Part shown: positions 54,599-64,000 of the stretch, in pieces | Position numbering within the stretch: the first letter of the stretch is position 1 | Layout of the letters: each line of letters begins with the position of its first letter | Assembly (NCBI GenBank): GCA_964036045.1 | Contig: OZ038391.1 | Location: 44,465,621-44,529,620 of the forward strand | Length of the DNA stretch: 64,000 nucleotides | Reading direction: 5' to 3' | Source: Eutreptiella sp. 'Long Island Sound 2002' | Lineage: Eukaryota > Euglenozoa > Euglenophyceae > Eutreptiales > Eutreptiaceae | Translations under genes and position numbers: made by a program | Notes under the pieces: model-generated | The model's database searches: none | Told to the model about the DNA's origin: nothing | The model's input: the letters and a program-made list of their open reading frames with translations, nothing else

Positions 54599-56233
54599 AA
54601 AACTTTTGGAAATGGTGTCTGCGGGGTTCCACTGTGACGGTACATAGGTTAACTTAAGCATGATCCCCAACCAGCGTAGTGTTTGTTGTATCCCCCTTAC
54701 CGTCGTGGCCCCATCTCGGTGGTGGATCTTTGTCTTCTTTTTGAGCGCCAGATGCACCTGCTGCCTTCTCCTGTACGCCGCCATCTTGACCGCTCGCTCC
54801 ACTGCCTGCAGCTCCGCCGCTTGCTGGTTCCGTACTGCCTTGGGGCACTCCCACACTCGCACTCCTGCCTCCTGAAACCATAAACCGACCAGGTACGTGT
54901 TCTCGTATTCTGCTGCATCCACATACATGTCGATGTCGTTTGCGGCTGTAGTTCTTCGCGCCCACAAGGGCCCCATTACGGACGCCAGCGCTTCCGCCAG
55001 TGCCCGCAGTACCTTCGGCGGTGTGGCCCACACATCATCCACGCCAAGGCCCCACCTGTATGTGGTCCTATTTGACGGGCTGGCCTGTCTGCCCACGCCA
55101 ATTTTTCCATGCGTCTCATGTCCTTCTGGCTGCAACCCATGGTCGCCAGCTTCAGCCACAAGGCCACCATGCCGGCAGTGTACGGCGCTGAGGATTGGAT
55201 CGTCCAATGCCTTCCATCCAGGCTCTTCCCCATCCACTCGATTGTGTTCGTGGGCTCCAACTGGGACTTGGGACTGCATATCCAGCCGTCACGCTCCAGC
55301 AACTCCCGTAGTTGTAATCCTGCTGCCCCTACCTCCGTCTTGTCATATCCATACACCAGCACGTCGGCGACGAATTGTATCGGTCGTATCCCCGGCATGT
55401 GGAACTTCTGTAGCGTCGTTCTCAGCAGTTCTGTTGCCATCAGGGGACCGTGTGTCCACCCGAACGGCAGGCTGTAAACCCCCACACCCTGCCTTGGGAC
55501 CCGATTTTTATCGTGCCCCTCTCCTGCTCCGGCATCCAGCATGACCAAAACATGTTCGCCACGTCTAGTTTGCAGAAACATATGGCCTTACCCTTGCCCG
55601 CCGCCTCTCGGAACGTTTCTCCCGAGTCCTCAAGTGTGGGCAGTTGCAGTGGCGTACTCGGCCGTTGGCATCGCTTGTTCAACGGGACCATGTTTGTGAT
55701 TAAGGACCCCCTTTCCTGGGACTTTGGTTTGGTGAACGCCTTGGCATTCGGTAGCCTCCCGTCAGCGATCTCGTTCGCAAGCCGTCCTTGTGAATGCGCT
55801 GGACCATCGCCGCCAAGGCCGGGTCTCGGCTTGCTTTCTGGACCGCTGCATTCTCATGAGCCTCTCCCCAGCTGCAGGGCTTGTGCGTATGCCACATCTC
55901 CTCACGGATGTCCACTCTGCCAGCTACTCCAAGGCCTTTGCTCGCCGTCTCCACCCACACTTGGCCCCGACTCTGGTCGCCATCCTTGTTGCCCTTGGGG
56001 CTGACATCCCCTGTCGGCCATACGTCCCATGGCTCCGTCTCGTCGTCCCGGAGTGCCTGCAGCACCGATGTGAAATTCTGTTCCGCCTCCTCCTGCTGTG
56101 GGCCCGTCCCGGCTCTTTGACCCACCCTGACTGTCAGATCTCGCAACAGCCCACTGATCATCTCCGGTTTGCTCCACTGCCGCGCCATACGCTCCGCCAC
56201 TTCCTCCGTCAGCTGCTCCATGTCCACCCCCAT
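54599..56233 (-). pseudogene. RT and RNase H of the YR element
   Basis: RT pieces lie in three frames. There is a leading part (56233-55700). Motif A (FCKLDVANMFWSCWMP) is in 55691-55440. Then VYSLPFGWTHGPLMA (motif B) and QFVADVLVYGYD (motif C, with VADV where a second D is expected) are in 55581-54976. RNase H is in 55279-54600: DIDMYVDAAEY (D), QQAAELQAVERAV (E) and the typical end YVPSQWNPADTISK. The two frame changes (near 55500 and 55060) and the changed catalytic box show an inactive copy. The open frame runs on into B2 sequence to 54557. Confidence 0.75.
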
Positions 56234-56586
56234 CTCATCCTTGTTCCTCGGTTTCGTATTGCAGAGGCATAGGCCTCCACAGCTGGAATATATGGCCCCT
56301 CTGAGGCGCCGTGACTAGGTATCCCCAAGGTGGGGCCCCGTCTGCTTCAGTCCCGTCGGGCATCGCCAGCAGCTGCTAGTCTGCCGCGCAAGGCTCTCCG
56401 CATCCTCGCTTTGTCCCACATTGCTCCTCCTCTCCGTATTCACGTGTCGTTCTCTTCCCCAATACTCTCCTCCTGGCTTGATGTATTCTCCATCGGGACT
56501 CAGAGCAATCAGTAGAGCATGTCGGCATACCTGGGCCTGACGCATCTCCGTCCCCTGCGCTGCTGCCTTGAGTTCCGTAGTCGTCC

Positions 56587-58158
56587 TCAGAAACCCTCCG
56601 CGCTGACCTCCATCTCTTGGCATGGCTCAGCCTTCATGTGCACTTCGTGGGCATCCTCGCATCGTCTGTCGTTTCCGGTCCGGTCTTCGCTTGTTGCCTG
56701 ATCGACTGCTTCCCGTTCATGCTTGGCCACGTCCGCCCCATTTGCCACCGTCTCCTCCGGAGCTGTGGCGGCCTCCGCTGCGCCCGCTCTTCCATTGTCG
56801 CCGTCGGCGTCCATCTTCTTCTCCCCGTCCGCCCACTCGTCTACGTCGATGATCTCGATGGGTCTTGCACCATGTCCCGCCGTTCCTTCGTCCGCCCGTG
56901 GTTCACCTCCTTGCTCAAGGCCTGTACCAGGCACAAGTTCGGCATCTCGTCCCATTTCCTTTTGTGCGGCATCCTGCATGCTCCGGTTCTCGGCTTCTCT
57001 TCGGGGTTCTTCGTGATCTGAATTGTCTTGGTCGCATCCCCCATCCTGATCGTCCAGGTCTTCGTCGTTGTCGGACTCGTTGTCCACCTCCTGAGGAGTG
57101 GCAGGGCAGGCAAACGTTTGGACCGTAGGAGGGGTCTGGTTCCTTTTTCTCCCAAGATCCCATGCGAATGCATCCCTATGCCACAGCTCCTTGACCGGAA
57201 TCCAAGTCCATTCACAGTCACGCGTCAAGTGCCCCGAGTCACCCACTGGTGATGGAAGGAGGACACTGAATGGCATCTTCCATGACGGTGGGTGTGCCGC
57301 GTATCGTGCAGCTTGCCTTGGTGTCCGCCAACGGGCCCATAGTGCCAAGGCCTGCAGGGATCCTCCCAGCGCCCTGAAGCATGCTGCCCCCATGCATTTC
57401 CACGGGTGCCATCCCAAGAGGCCGCACTCCGTACCTGTGAACAGTTCAGTCTGTAACTTCCGTGGGGCATCGGGTCCTCCCGGGATGAATATGTTCTCGT
57501 CGTGCTGGTGTGGCCGCCCGTGCGTGTAGAGCCAATTCCGCCACCGTTCCCAAAATGGTGGTATGGGCTGGGCACACATCTCCTTGGCCACTTTGTAGTC
57601 GAAGAACACCAGCCACCCCTTGTGTGCCAGCCAGCCCCATCGTAGTTGTGCGACGTCTGATATCCTGAGGCAGATGGTGAATGCCATCCCGACGGCAAAG
57701 AACACCCTTGCCCAAGCCCAGTGCACCCTCCTCTCTGCCAGTGTTTGAAAGTCGGCCACTGTCACCCATACTCGGGGCCTGTCTTCCGCCTTGGCCATCT
57801 TGCCGATTGCTCTGAGTTGCAGCCGGTGTAATTCTGTGACGGAGGCCCGTATGAGTTTGAGTTTCTCCAGCATTCGTATCCCCGCCACCAGGTTGTTTGC
57901 CGCCGAGTAGCCTCGTTTGCGTAGTGCCAGTACTGCGAACCGCCGTTGAATCGCCACCGCCAATGGTTCGTCGGTGCCGCACCCTCGCAACGCCGTTCGT
58001 ACCTGTTGCATGCATGTCGCCGATGAGCTGGCCTCCACCCCACGGATCGCCATCGCCGTACCCACTGTTCCCCACTCCTCTGTCCTGGCGTGCATGACGA
58101 CATCGTGGGCCTGCCAGGTCTCGGCCACCGTGGCCCCCATGTCCGGCCCCAGCGCCAC
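56587..58158 (-). CDS. tyrosine recombinase of the YR element
   Basis: An intact frame of 523 codons. The N-terminal helical domain (about residues 40-130) precedes the catalytic domain: R165 in CLRISDVAQLRWG, H251 and K254 in GWHPWKCMGAACF (H-x-x-K rather than H-x-x-R), and ALWARWRTPRQAARYA with the likely nucleophile Y286. The last 200 residues are very acidic (DNESDNDEDLDDQDGG) and have no fold. The enzyme would join the circular cDNA to the target without a target duplication. An ATG at 58158 is the first in frame. It is the only full-length enzyme ORF of this element. Confidence 0.8.
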   Translation of the reverse strand: MALGPDMGATVAETWQAHDVVMHARTEEWGTVGTAMAIRGVEASSSATCMQQVRTALRGCGTDEPLAVAIQRRFAVLALRKRGYSAANNLVAGIRMLEKLKLIRASVTELHRLQLRAIGKMAKAEDRPRVWVTVADFQTLAERRVHWAWARVFFAVGMAFTICLRISDVAQLRWGWLAHKGWLVFFDYKVAKEMCAQPIPPFWERWRNWLYTHGRPHQHDENIFIPGGPDAPRKLQTELFTGTECGLLGWHPWKCMGAACFRALGGSLQALALWARWRTPRQAARYAAHPPSWKMPFSVLLPSPVGDSGHLTRDCEWTWIPVKELWHRDAFAWDLGRKRNQTPPTVQTFACPATPQEVDNESDNDEDLDDQDGGCDQDNSDHEEPRREAENRSMQDAAQKEMGRDAELVPGTGLEQGGEPRADEGTAGHGARPIEIIDVDEWADGEKKMDADGDNGRAGAAEAATAPEETVANGADVAKHEREAVDQATSEDRTGNDRRCEDAHEVHMKAEPCQEMEVSAEGF

Positions 58159-58474
58159 CTTCGGTCCAGCCCCGACTCCGCTGAGCTCCTGTCATTGCTG
58201 TTGGCTTGGGTCTAGTGCCCGCGATTGCAGCAAAACCTGTACCATGCGGAGAACGGCATCATCCGAGCCCTCCCGTTGTCCGCCCGCCTCCCCCTCCTGT
58301 CCGACCGGTGTCGCTGGCTGTGGCAACAGGGATACCCTCCCCTGTGCCCCACATGGGAACATCTCCAAGTGCAGCTGCCCGGAGCGCCTGCACTTCGCGG
58401 GGGGCGGACCATTCAGGTCGAAGGTCCACCCCTTGTTACTAATCATCATGGTCTGGTCACCCACCTATGATATT

Positions 58475-59377
58475 TTAGCCTGGATGTGTGGTTGGTTCAG
58501 GGTGCCTGTCAGTGCTGCCTGCGGGCAATTTCTGGCCCAGTGCCCAATCTGGCCGCAGACGAAACACTGGCCCCCCCCCCACCGGGGTCCCCATGATCTG
58601 TTGTCCTCCTAGAGTGTTGATCGCTCTGCCCAGCGGCGCCCCCGGTGCTGCTTGTGTTCCCGGATTTCCTGCACCTTGCACTTGCTGCGGTATTGGCATG
58701 TGGGAATTTCGTCCCTGCCTTTTGTTTCTCAACTCCTCATGCACGACCGTCCATATTGTTGTTGACAATTCATGGGCGTCCCACTGTGGGTCTTTCTTGG
58801 AGTACGTCATCAGTCCAACCGCCAGGGTCTGCATCCATTGATATGGCAATGTCTCCGCCAGCACCCGTTCCAGTTCTTGTTTCGTCAGTCTCGGTATAGC
58901 CGCCGCTCTTAGTCTTTCATTCTCCAGTTTCGTTGCCGCCAGGAGTTGTACAAACTCTGCCACTTCATGCGTCGCCAAACTGCCGACTGCCGGTGATGGT
59001 GGTCTTGTGATCTCTGTTCCCGCATTGCTTTGCCCCATTCCCTGAGTCTCATCAGGCACAAACCTTTTATTCACGTAGTCAGGCACCAGGCTCTTCCGGA
59101 TCGCATAGCAGCGCAGCGCAATGAGGAAGGTGTTCTTGTCCAGGTGGCCGACATCAATCTGCCCCGCGAAGTCGGTCACCACATCTGCACCCACCTGCAG
59201 GTCCACAATTCTCTCCTGCTCCTCAATCAACCATTCGCCGCTCCTCTCCTGGTACTCCTGTTGGCCCTGGATTGTCTCGAATGGGCCAAGCACCCACATC
59301 CTGAACTTGGCCAGCCCCGGGTCAGGTCCTGAATTGCCCACCACCGGGTTCTTGTCTTGTTCCATAGTCTCAAACAT
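58475..59377 (-). CDS. gag-like protein of the YR element
   Basis: A 300-codon frame from ATG 59377. The body (EVAEFVQLLAATKLENERL, YQWMQTLAVGLMTYSKKD) is helical and Gln-rich near the end. A retroviral zinc knuckle, CFVCGQIGHWARNC, is encoded at 58522-58566 but in the next frame: a C10 run at 58571-58580 separates it from the gag frame. A one-base slip there would fuse the knuckle to gag. Sequencing or copying error in the run is likely, and programmed slippage is possible. Confidence 0.65.
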   Translation of the reverse strand: MFETMEQDKNPVVGNSGPDPGLAKFRMWVLGPFETIQGQQEYQERSGEWLIEEQERIVDLQVGADVVTDFAGQIDVGHLDKNTFLIALRCYAIRKSLVPDYVNKRFVPDETQGMGQSNAGTEITRPPSPAVGSLATHEVAEFVQLLAATKLENERLRAAAIPRLTKQELERVLAETLPYQWMQTLAVGLMTYSKKDPQWDAHELSTTIWTVVHEELRNKRQGRNSHMPIPQQVQGAGNPGTQAAPGAPLGRAINTLGGQQIMGTPVGGGPVFRLRPDWALGQKLPAGSTDRHPEPTTHPG

Positions 59378-59400
59378 TTATGTGTTCACCCAATGGTAGC

Positions 59401-61404
59401 GCACCCGGGGAGGCCAAGAAAAACAGTAAGCACTATGGACAAAACGTATGTTTTTGGCAAAACATCGGTTAACCAGAAAAACATGGAAGTGACGGTCTCC
59501 CGGGGGGGGGGGGGGGGATTGCAAGGGGTGGGTGTTTGCAGGGGGGCCATGAGGCAACGTTTGCAGGGGGGGGGGGGGGGTTGTGCTGAGGTGAGACCAA
59601 ATTCAGACGACATAGTGGATGGGGGGCGATGGGGCAGGGAAAGAGGTTTGTGCAGAAAGTCATTGAACCAAGGCGCTAGAGAGGCTGATTACAAGATGTA
59701 TGTAGAAAAAGCCAATTTCTTATTTCAGGCCTCTTGTACCCCCCCCCCCCCCCTCCCCTGTCCTAACATGGGCCAGGTTCTGGTTCAGGGGGCCAAAATG
59801 AACACCAAGTCACCGTGTGTGGACAAGCCTGTGTTACCGCACAGCACGAACCACGGAACACATGTTGCAGACATAAGACAGCTCTGCCTCTCAGAAAATG
59901 ATAGTACAAAGCATCTCTTTATGTGCACAACCCAGGTACCACTCAATTGCTTGCATTCTGATGGACAGGCACCAAATAGAACCCCTTGCCAACCTTGCGC
60001 CTCATCTTGAAGAGTTGGACAGGGTTGTGGCACGGACTCATTCTGGTATGTGACAGGCAGCCTGGTAGTGACAAGAGAATTGTTAATGACTACAAAAGGG
60101 TGTCCAATAGGCCAGCATACACCCCAGAACACAAGAGCACATGGAATTAGAGGTACACCAAGATTTTTTGACAAACATATTGACCCTCCTCGCAGCCTAC
60201 AACCCACATTCTCTGTTGGGGGGCGTTCTCACACAGCGCACGCACATCGCAGGCACAGCGCCAATTATTATGGTGTTTACTCCGGGAACACCTCTGAAAA
60301 CCACCCAGCTAAAGAAGCATCCATGAGGGGTGCAAAACAGCCGGCTTTTTGCACAGCGTGCGTACAGTGCACGGTGCGCCCCCTTGAATTGGAACTGCAA
60401 AATTGATCGTCAGGGTTGAAGCCTGTGTTAGGTCAAGAGGGATCGAGAAGCAACGGATACTCAGCTACTGATATAGCTTCCGTGACACAGGCTATACGGT
60501 CACCGCTCAAACCAGTGCTGAATGCTGCCTTGAGTTCACCCATTGGGCTATCGAATATTGCACATGGTGGCTTGAGTCAGCTCATCCCCCTCCCTCAGAA
60601 CCCGGTCAGCAGCTTGCTTCCACATCAACTATGGCTACAACTCAGCCACCCCTTCCCCCTTTTTGAGCACAGCTGTACCGACTACGCTGGACAGCGATTC
60701 ATCTGAGTCGCTCTCATGGGCACTGTCAGTGGTGTCAGTGCTACCAGCTCTATCTTCTGAAGTATGTCGTGGCTGATTCAACCCGCATCCGAGGCATGTA
60801 ACATATCTGTACTGTGACTAACATCCATTTCTTGCAGCCCCAACTCTACCTCGATGTCCCGCACTAATCTGTCCACTCGCAGCTGAACTAGCGATTCTGC
60901 AGCACTGCCCCCCTGGTCAGCTTTTTCCCACATGTGAAGGGGCAAGGGGTGGGGGGCGCGGGGGCGGGGAAAGAGTGTGTGACCCTTTGAGTGCCAGTGT
61001 CACATGACGCTAGAATGCACAGCGCAGAAAGTAAAAATTGGTTGGAGAATGGGGAAGATATTGGTGAGGATTTTTGAAAATGCCTCATTTATGCCAAGCA
61101 AATCACAGTACACATTTGACAACCTGGGGCAAACATTGAAAGGAAAATTTCTTCTGGGCATTCGACAACACAAGGTGCCAAGAACATCATTTTTGGGAGC
61201 AATTGCGAAAGGCATTTTTCCAAGCGCCCCCCCCGCCTTCCTAACAGCAAGGCATAGTAGTGGGTGAATCATATTTGCAAAAAAAATAGACAAAAAAAAG
61301 GCACTCAGAAACTCGAGAATTGCATTCAATCCCTCATGCAAGTGCACCAGCTACATCAAGCACATCACCTGCATCTTCAAGTTCCTGGACTGAGCTGTCC
61401 ATGG
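59401..61404. other. stretch without a convincing gene; long G and C runs
   Basis: G16 at 59502-59517, G15 at 59566-59580 and C15 at 59739-59753. The first two follow repeats of TTGCA plus G run. Several frames of 60-200 codons are open (the longest, 59357-60010, plus strand, spans the G runs) but none shows a known motif. Part of it may be the 5' region of the YR element. Confidence 0.45.
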
Positions 61405-63852
61405 TCCTTTGGCTCTACAATCAGATGCAAGAAGACAGTGTGCACCGAAGCATTCAACATGGCTAATCAGGTGGCCACAGTCCTCAAATCTGAGACAATC
61501 AATTTATTTGGACCTTGAAAGATGTTCACGCCAACTCAACTTGATTGGAGATGTCCTGATGACAGAAACAATGCCCGAGCATCTGAGTTGGATTCTGTGG
61601 ACACAGCAAGAAGACCTGCTGCTGCACTTTTTTTTTTCCGGTTCAGACCTTGGTAAGCTGGCAAAGCCCGCGTACCAGATGGCACTTGAGAGAATTCTCG
61701 GAATCAGGGAACTTCGAGTGTCCCACAGCTCAGTGTGGTAGCGGACATGACACGTAGTCAGGGTGAGCTAAACCAGAAGATGCAGCGGGAACTGCCAGGC
61801 CCACAGGCTGCCGTAAAATGGAATGAAACAATGCGCAACACAACTTGGCAGCATGCAGATGCATCAAGGGATGGAGGGAAAGCTGCTAGAAATGATTTGC
61901 AAAAGCAGCAACCCTATGGAATAATGAACCTGACAAAATGAGACATACCTAGGAAATTAGCAACTTTGAAAACACACAGATGGGCAATGATATGATTTGC
62001 TGCCAGAACTGAGGCGGAAAGTAGGAGGTGGCAACTTTGTTTTGAAGCCAAACATCCCACAACAGCACACAAACGCCCAAAAGGAGCCCAGAAGGACACT
62101 GTACATCAACTTGCCAACTCATGTGAAACGATGAATGAGGACAGACGATCCAGCATGAATTTGCAAAGAGGGCAAAATGTCCGTGGCTGCTATGGATGCG
62201 GCATCAGCTCCTGCCAACTGTCCTTTGGCTCTACAATCAGATGCAAGAAGACAGTGTGCACCGAAGCATTCAACATGGCTAATCAGGTGGCCACAGTCCT
62301 CAAATCTGAGACAATCAATTTATTTGGACCTTGAAAGATGTTCACGCCAACTCAACTTGATTGGAGATGTCCTGATGACAGAAACAATGCCCGAGCATCT
62401 GAGTTGGATTCTGTGGACACAGCAAGAAGACCTGCTGCTGCACTTTTTTTTTCCGGTTCAGACCTTGGTAAGCTGGCAAAGCCCGCGTACCAGATGGCAC
62501 TTGAGAGAATTCTCGGAATCAGGGAACTTCGAGTGTCCCACAGCTCAGTGTGGTAGCGGACATGACACGTAGTCAGGGTGAGCTAAACCAGAAGATGCAG
62601 CGGGAACTGCCAGGCCCACGGGCTGCCGTAAAATGGAATGAAACAATGCGCAACACAACTTGGCAGCATGCAGATGCATCAAGGGATGGAGGGAAAGCTG
62701 CTAGAAATGATTTGCAAAAGCAGCAACCCTATGGAATAATGAACCTGACAAAATGAGACATACCTAGGAAATTAGCAACTTTGAAAACACACAGATGGGC
62801 AATGATATGATTTGCTGCCAGAACTGAGGCGGAAAGTAGGAGGTGGCAACTTTGTTTTGAAGCCAAACATCCCACAACAGCACACAAACGCCCAAAAGGA
62901 GCCCAGAAGGACACTGTACATCAACTTGCCAACTCATGTGAAACGATGAATGAGGACAGACGATCCAGCATGAATTTGCAAAGAGGGCAAAATGTCCGTG
63001 GCTGCTATGGATGCGGCATCAGCTCCTGCCAACTGTCCTTTGGCTCTACAATCAGATGCAAGAAGACAGTGTGCACCGAAGCATTCAACATGGCTAATCA
63101 GGTGGCCACAGTCCTCAAATCTGAGACAATCAATTTATTTGGACCTTGAAAGATGTTCACGCCAACTCAACTTGATTGGAGATGTCCTGATGACAGAAAC
63201 AATGCCCGAGCATCTGAGTTGGATTCTGTGGACACAGCAAGAAGACCTGCTGCTGCACTTTTTTTTTTCCGGTTCAGACCTTGGTAAGCTGGCAAAGCCC
63301 GCGTACCAGATGGCACTTGAGAGAATTCTCGGAATCAGGGAACTTCGAGTGTCCCACAGCTCAGTGTGGTAGCGGACATGACACGTAGTCAGGGTGAGCT
63401 AAACCAGAAGATGCAGCGGGAACTGCCAGGCCCACAGGCTGTCGTAAAATGGAATGAAACAATGCGCAACACAACTTGGCAGCATGCAGATGCATCAAGG
63501 GATGGAGGGAAAGCTGCTAGAAATGATTTGCAAAAGCAGCAACCCTATGGAATAATGAACCTGACAAAATGAGACATACCTAGGAAATTAGCAACTTTGA
63601 AAACACACAGATGGGCAATGATATGATTTGCTGCCAGAACTGAGGCGGAAAGTAGGAGGTGGCAACTTTGTTTTGAAGCCAAACATCCCACAACAGCACA
63701 CAAACGCCCAAAAGGAGCCCAGAAGGACACTGTACATCAACTTGCCAACTCATGTGAAACGATGAATGAGGACAGACGATCCAGCATGAATTTGCAAAGA
63801 GGGCAAAATGTCCGTGGCTGCTATGGATGCGGCATCAGCTCCTGCCAACTGT
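61405..63852 (+). repeat. three tandem copies of an 815-bp unit
   Basis: Copies at 61405-62220, 62221-63035 and 63036-63852, nearly identical. The differences that I see are the T-run length (61628-61637 and equivalents), A/G at one site, and C/T at one site in copy 3. The unit begins TCCTTTGGCTCTACAATCAG and ends TCAGCTCCTGCCAACTG. Frames inside a unit are short (61-131 codons); the frame change between copies at the T run argues against a long coding role. The near identity points to recent duplication, or to assembly of a collapsed repeat. Confidence 0.9.
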
Positions 63853-63901
63853 GCAAAACATATGTGATTTGCAATAATTGCTACCTTCAGAACGCCATGT
63901 G
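63660..63901 (+). pseudogene. possible Cys-rich C-terminal exon
   Basis: At the end of the third copy the frame continues into unique sequence with CYGCGISSCQLCK then ICNNCYLQN and a stop at 63899-63901. The Cys spacing resembles zinc-binding tails such as those at the end of piggyBac-type transposases, but nothing else supports that. The preceding TTTGCTGCCAG at about 63630 could be a 3' splice site. In copies 1 and 2 the duplication cuts the Cys cluster in half, which suggests that copy 3 has the original end. Confidence 0.3.
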
Positions 63902-64000
63902 AAAAATCTTGCTCTGAAGATGCAGATTCCTACAATACTCTGTTTTTCATGTGCTGAACCTTGCGCCCAAGGAAGCTCTCAACACTATCCCAGATCAGGG
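63902..64000. other. unannotated right edge
   Basis: Unique sequence after the Cys-rich frame; nothing recognised. Confidence 0.4.

Larger units (their letters stand above)
54599..59400 (-). mobile_element. tyrosine-recombinase retrotransposon (DIRS/VIPER-like)
   Basis: On the minus strand: gag-like ORF with a zinc knuckle (59377-58475), tyrosine recombinase (58158-56587), then RT and RNase H (about 56233-54600). A tyrosine recombinase in place of an integrase defines DIRS-type elements; the order gag, recombinase, RT-RNase H is the one I know from VIPER of trypanosomatids. The 3' end is cut by element B2 just after the last RNase H motif. The right-hand limit is not visible. Confidence 0.75.

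Noticed and set aside
56587-58158. Crypton (recombinase-only transposon)
   Set aside because: Gag with a zinc knuckle lies upstream and RT-RNase H downstream on the same strand, so it is a retrotransposon.
60050-60406. piggyBac-type transposase in 59700-61300
   Set aside because: No catalytic segments are seen. Only the distant Cys cluster at 63830-63890 recalls such tails, which is too little.
1-64000. Altered genetic code, given many in-frame stops
   Set aside because: TAA, TAG and TGA all occur and replace different residues (Tyr, Trp, Glu, Arg) that sister copies keep as sense codons. Ordinary decay explains it.

Overview
This is eukaryotic nuclear DNA made almost entirely of transposable elements, most likely from a protist or alga. 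The grounds are Ty3/gypsy, LINE-type and tyrosine-recombinase retroelements, short GT-AG introns, long GC-rich satellite arrays and no bacterial-style operons. I cannot name the species. I see no rRNA gene, no functional tRNA and no clear host housekeeping gene. Many coding regions carry stops or frameshifts and are old copies.

Layout. 1-6150 (+): Ty3/gypsy element A1 (protease, RT, RNase H, integrase, chromodomain, probable 3' LTR). 6151-8099: no gene, one tRNA-like fold. 8100-17973 (-): a second gypsy family, B1, with gag and pol. 17974-20485 (-): the 3' half of an A-family element (A2) with an internal 395-bp inversion. 20486-22056 (-): the 3' end of a LINE. 22057-25745: a GC-rich element end and a GC-rich segment with a 433-codon open frame. 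25746-32546 (-): a long LINE copy with ORF1, an AlkB-like dioxygenase ORF, endonuclease, RT and RNase H. 32547-40170: a GC-rich inverted structure in which two arms ending in TTTGAGG heptamers enclose 209-bp satellite monomers that switch orientation at about 38099. 40171-44008 (+): gypsy element A3, truncated at both ends. 44009-45370 (+): 5' part of a second copy of the LINE, with ORF1. 45371-45702: GC-rich filler. 45703-47882 and 54276-54598 (-): 5' part of a B-family gypsy element (B2), split by the next item. 47883-54275: a complete 6393-bp DNA transposon. 54599-59400 (-): tyrosine-recombinase retrotransposon in the order gag, recombinase, RT/RNase H. 59401-61404: no convincing gene, long G and C runs. 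61405-63852: three tandem copies of an 815-bp unit.

The most interesting item is the DNA transposon at 47883-54275. It has 29-bp perfect terminal inverted repeats and a 5-bp target duplication (AATAA). An empty copy of its target lies in the same window at 17650-17654, so its boundaries are fixed to the base. It carries two gene regions on the minus strand: a 508-codon unknown protein, which is the candidate transposase, and a spliced gene with a ParB/Srx-like domain. Ten copies of a 20-bp palindrome (TTGCGCGAGGCCTCGCGCAA and close variants) lie inside it, and I found none outside it. Three of these sit in the middle of the ParB-like gene's short introns; the rest lie between or outside the coding regions. 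I do not know this family.

Second in interest are the LINE with an AlkB-like domain (HxD, H and RxxxxxR all visible) and the 7.6-kb inverted satellite structure.
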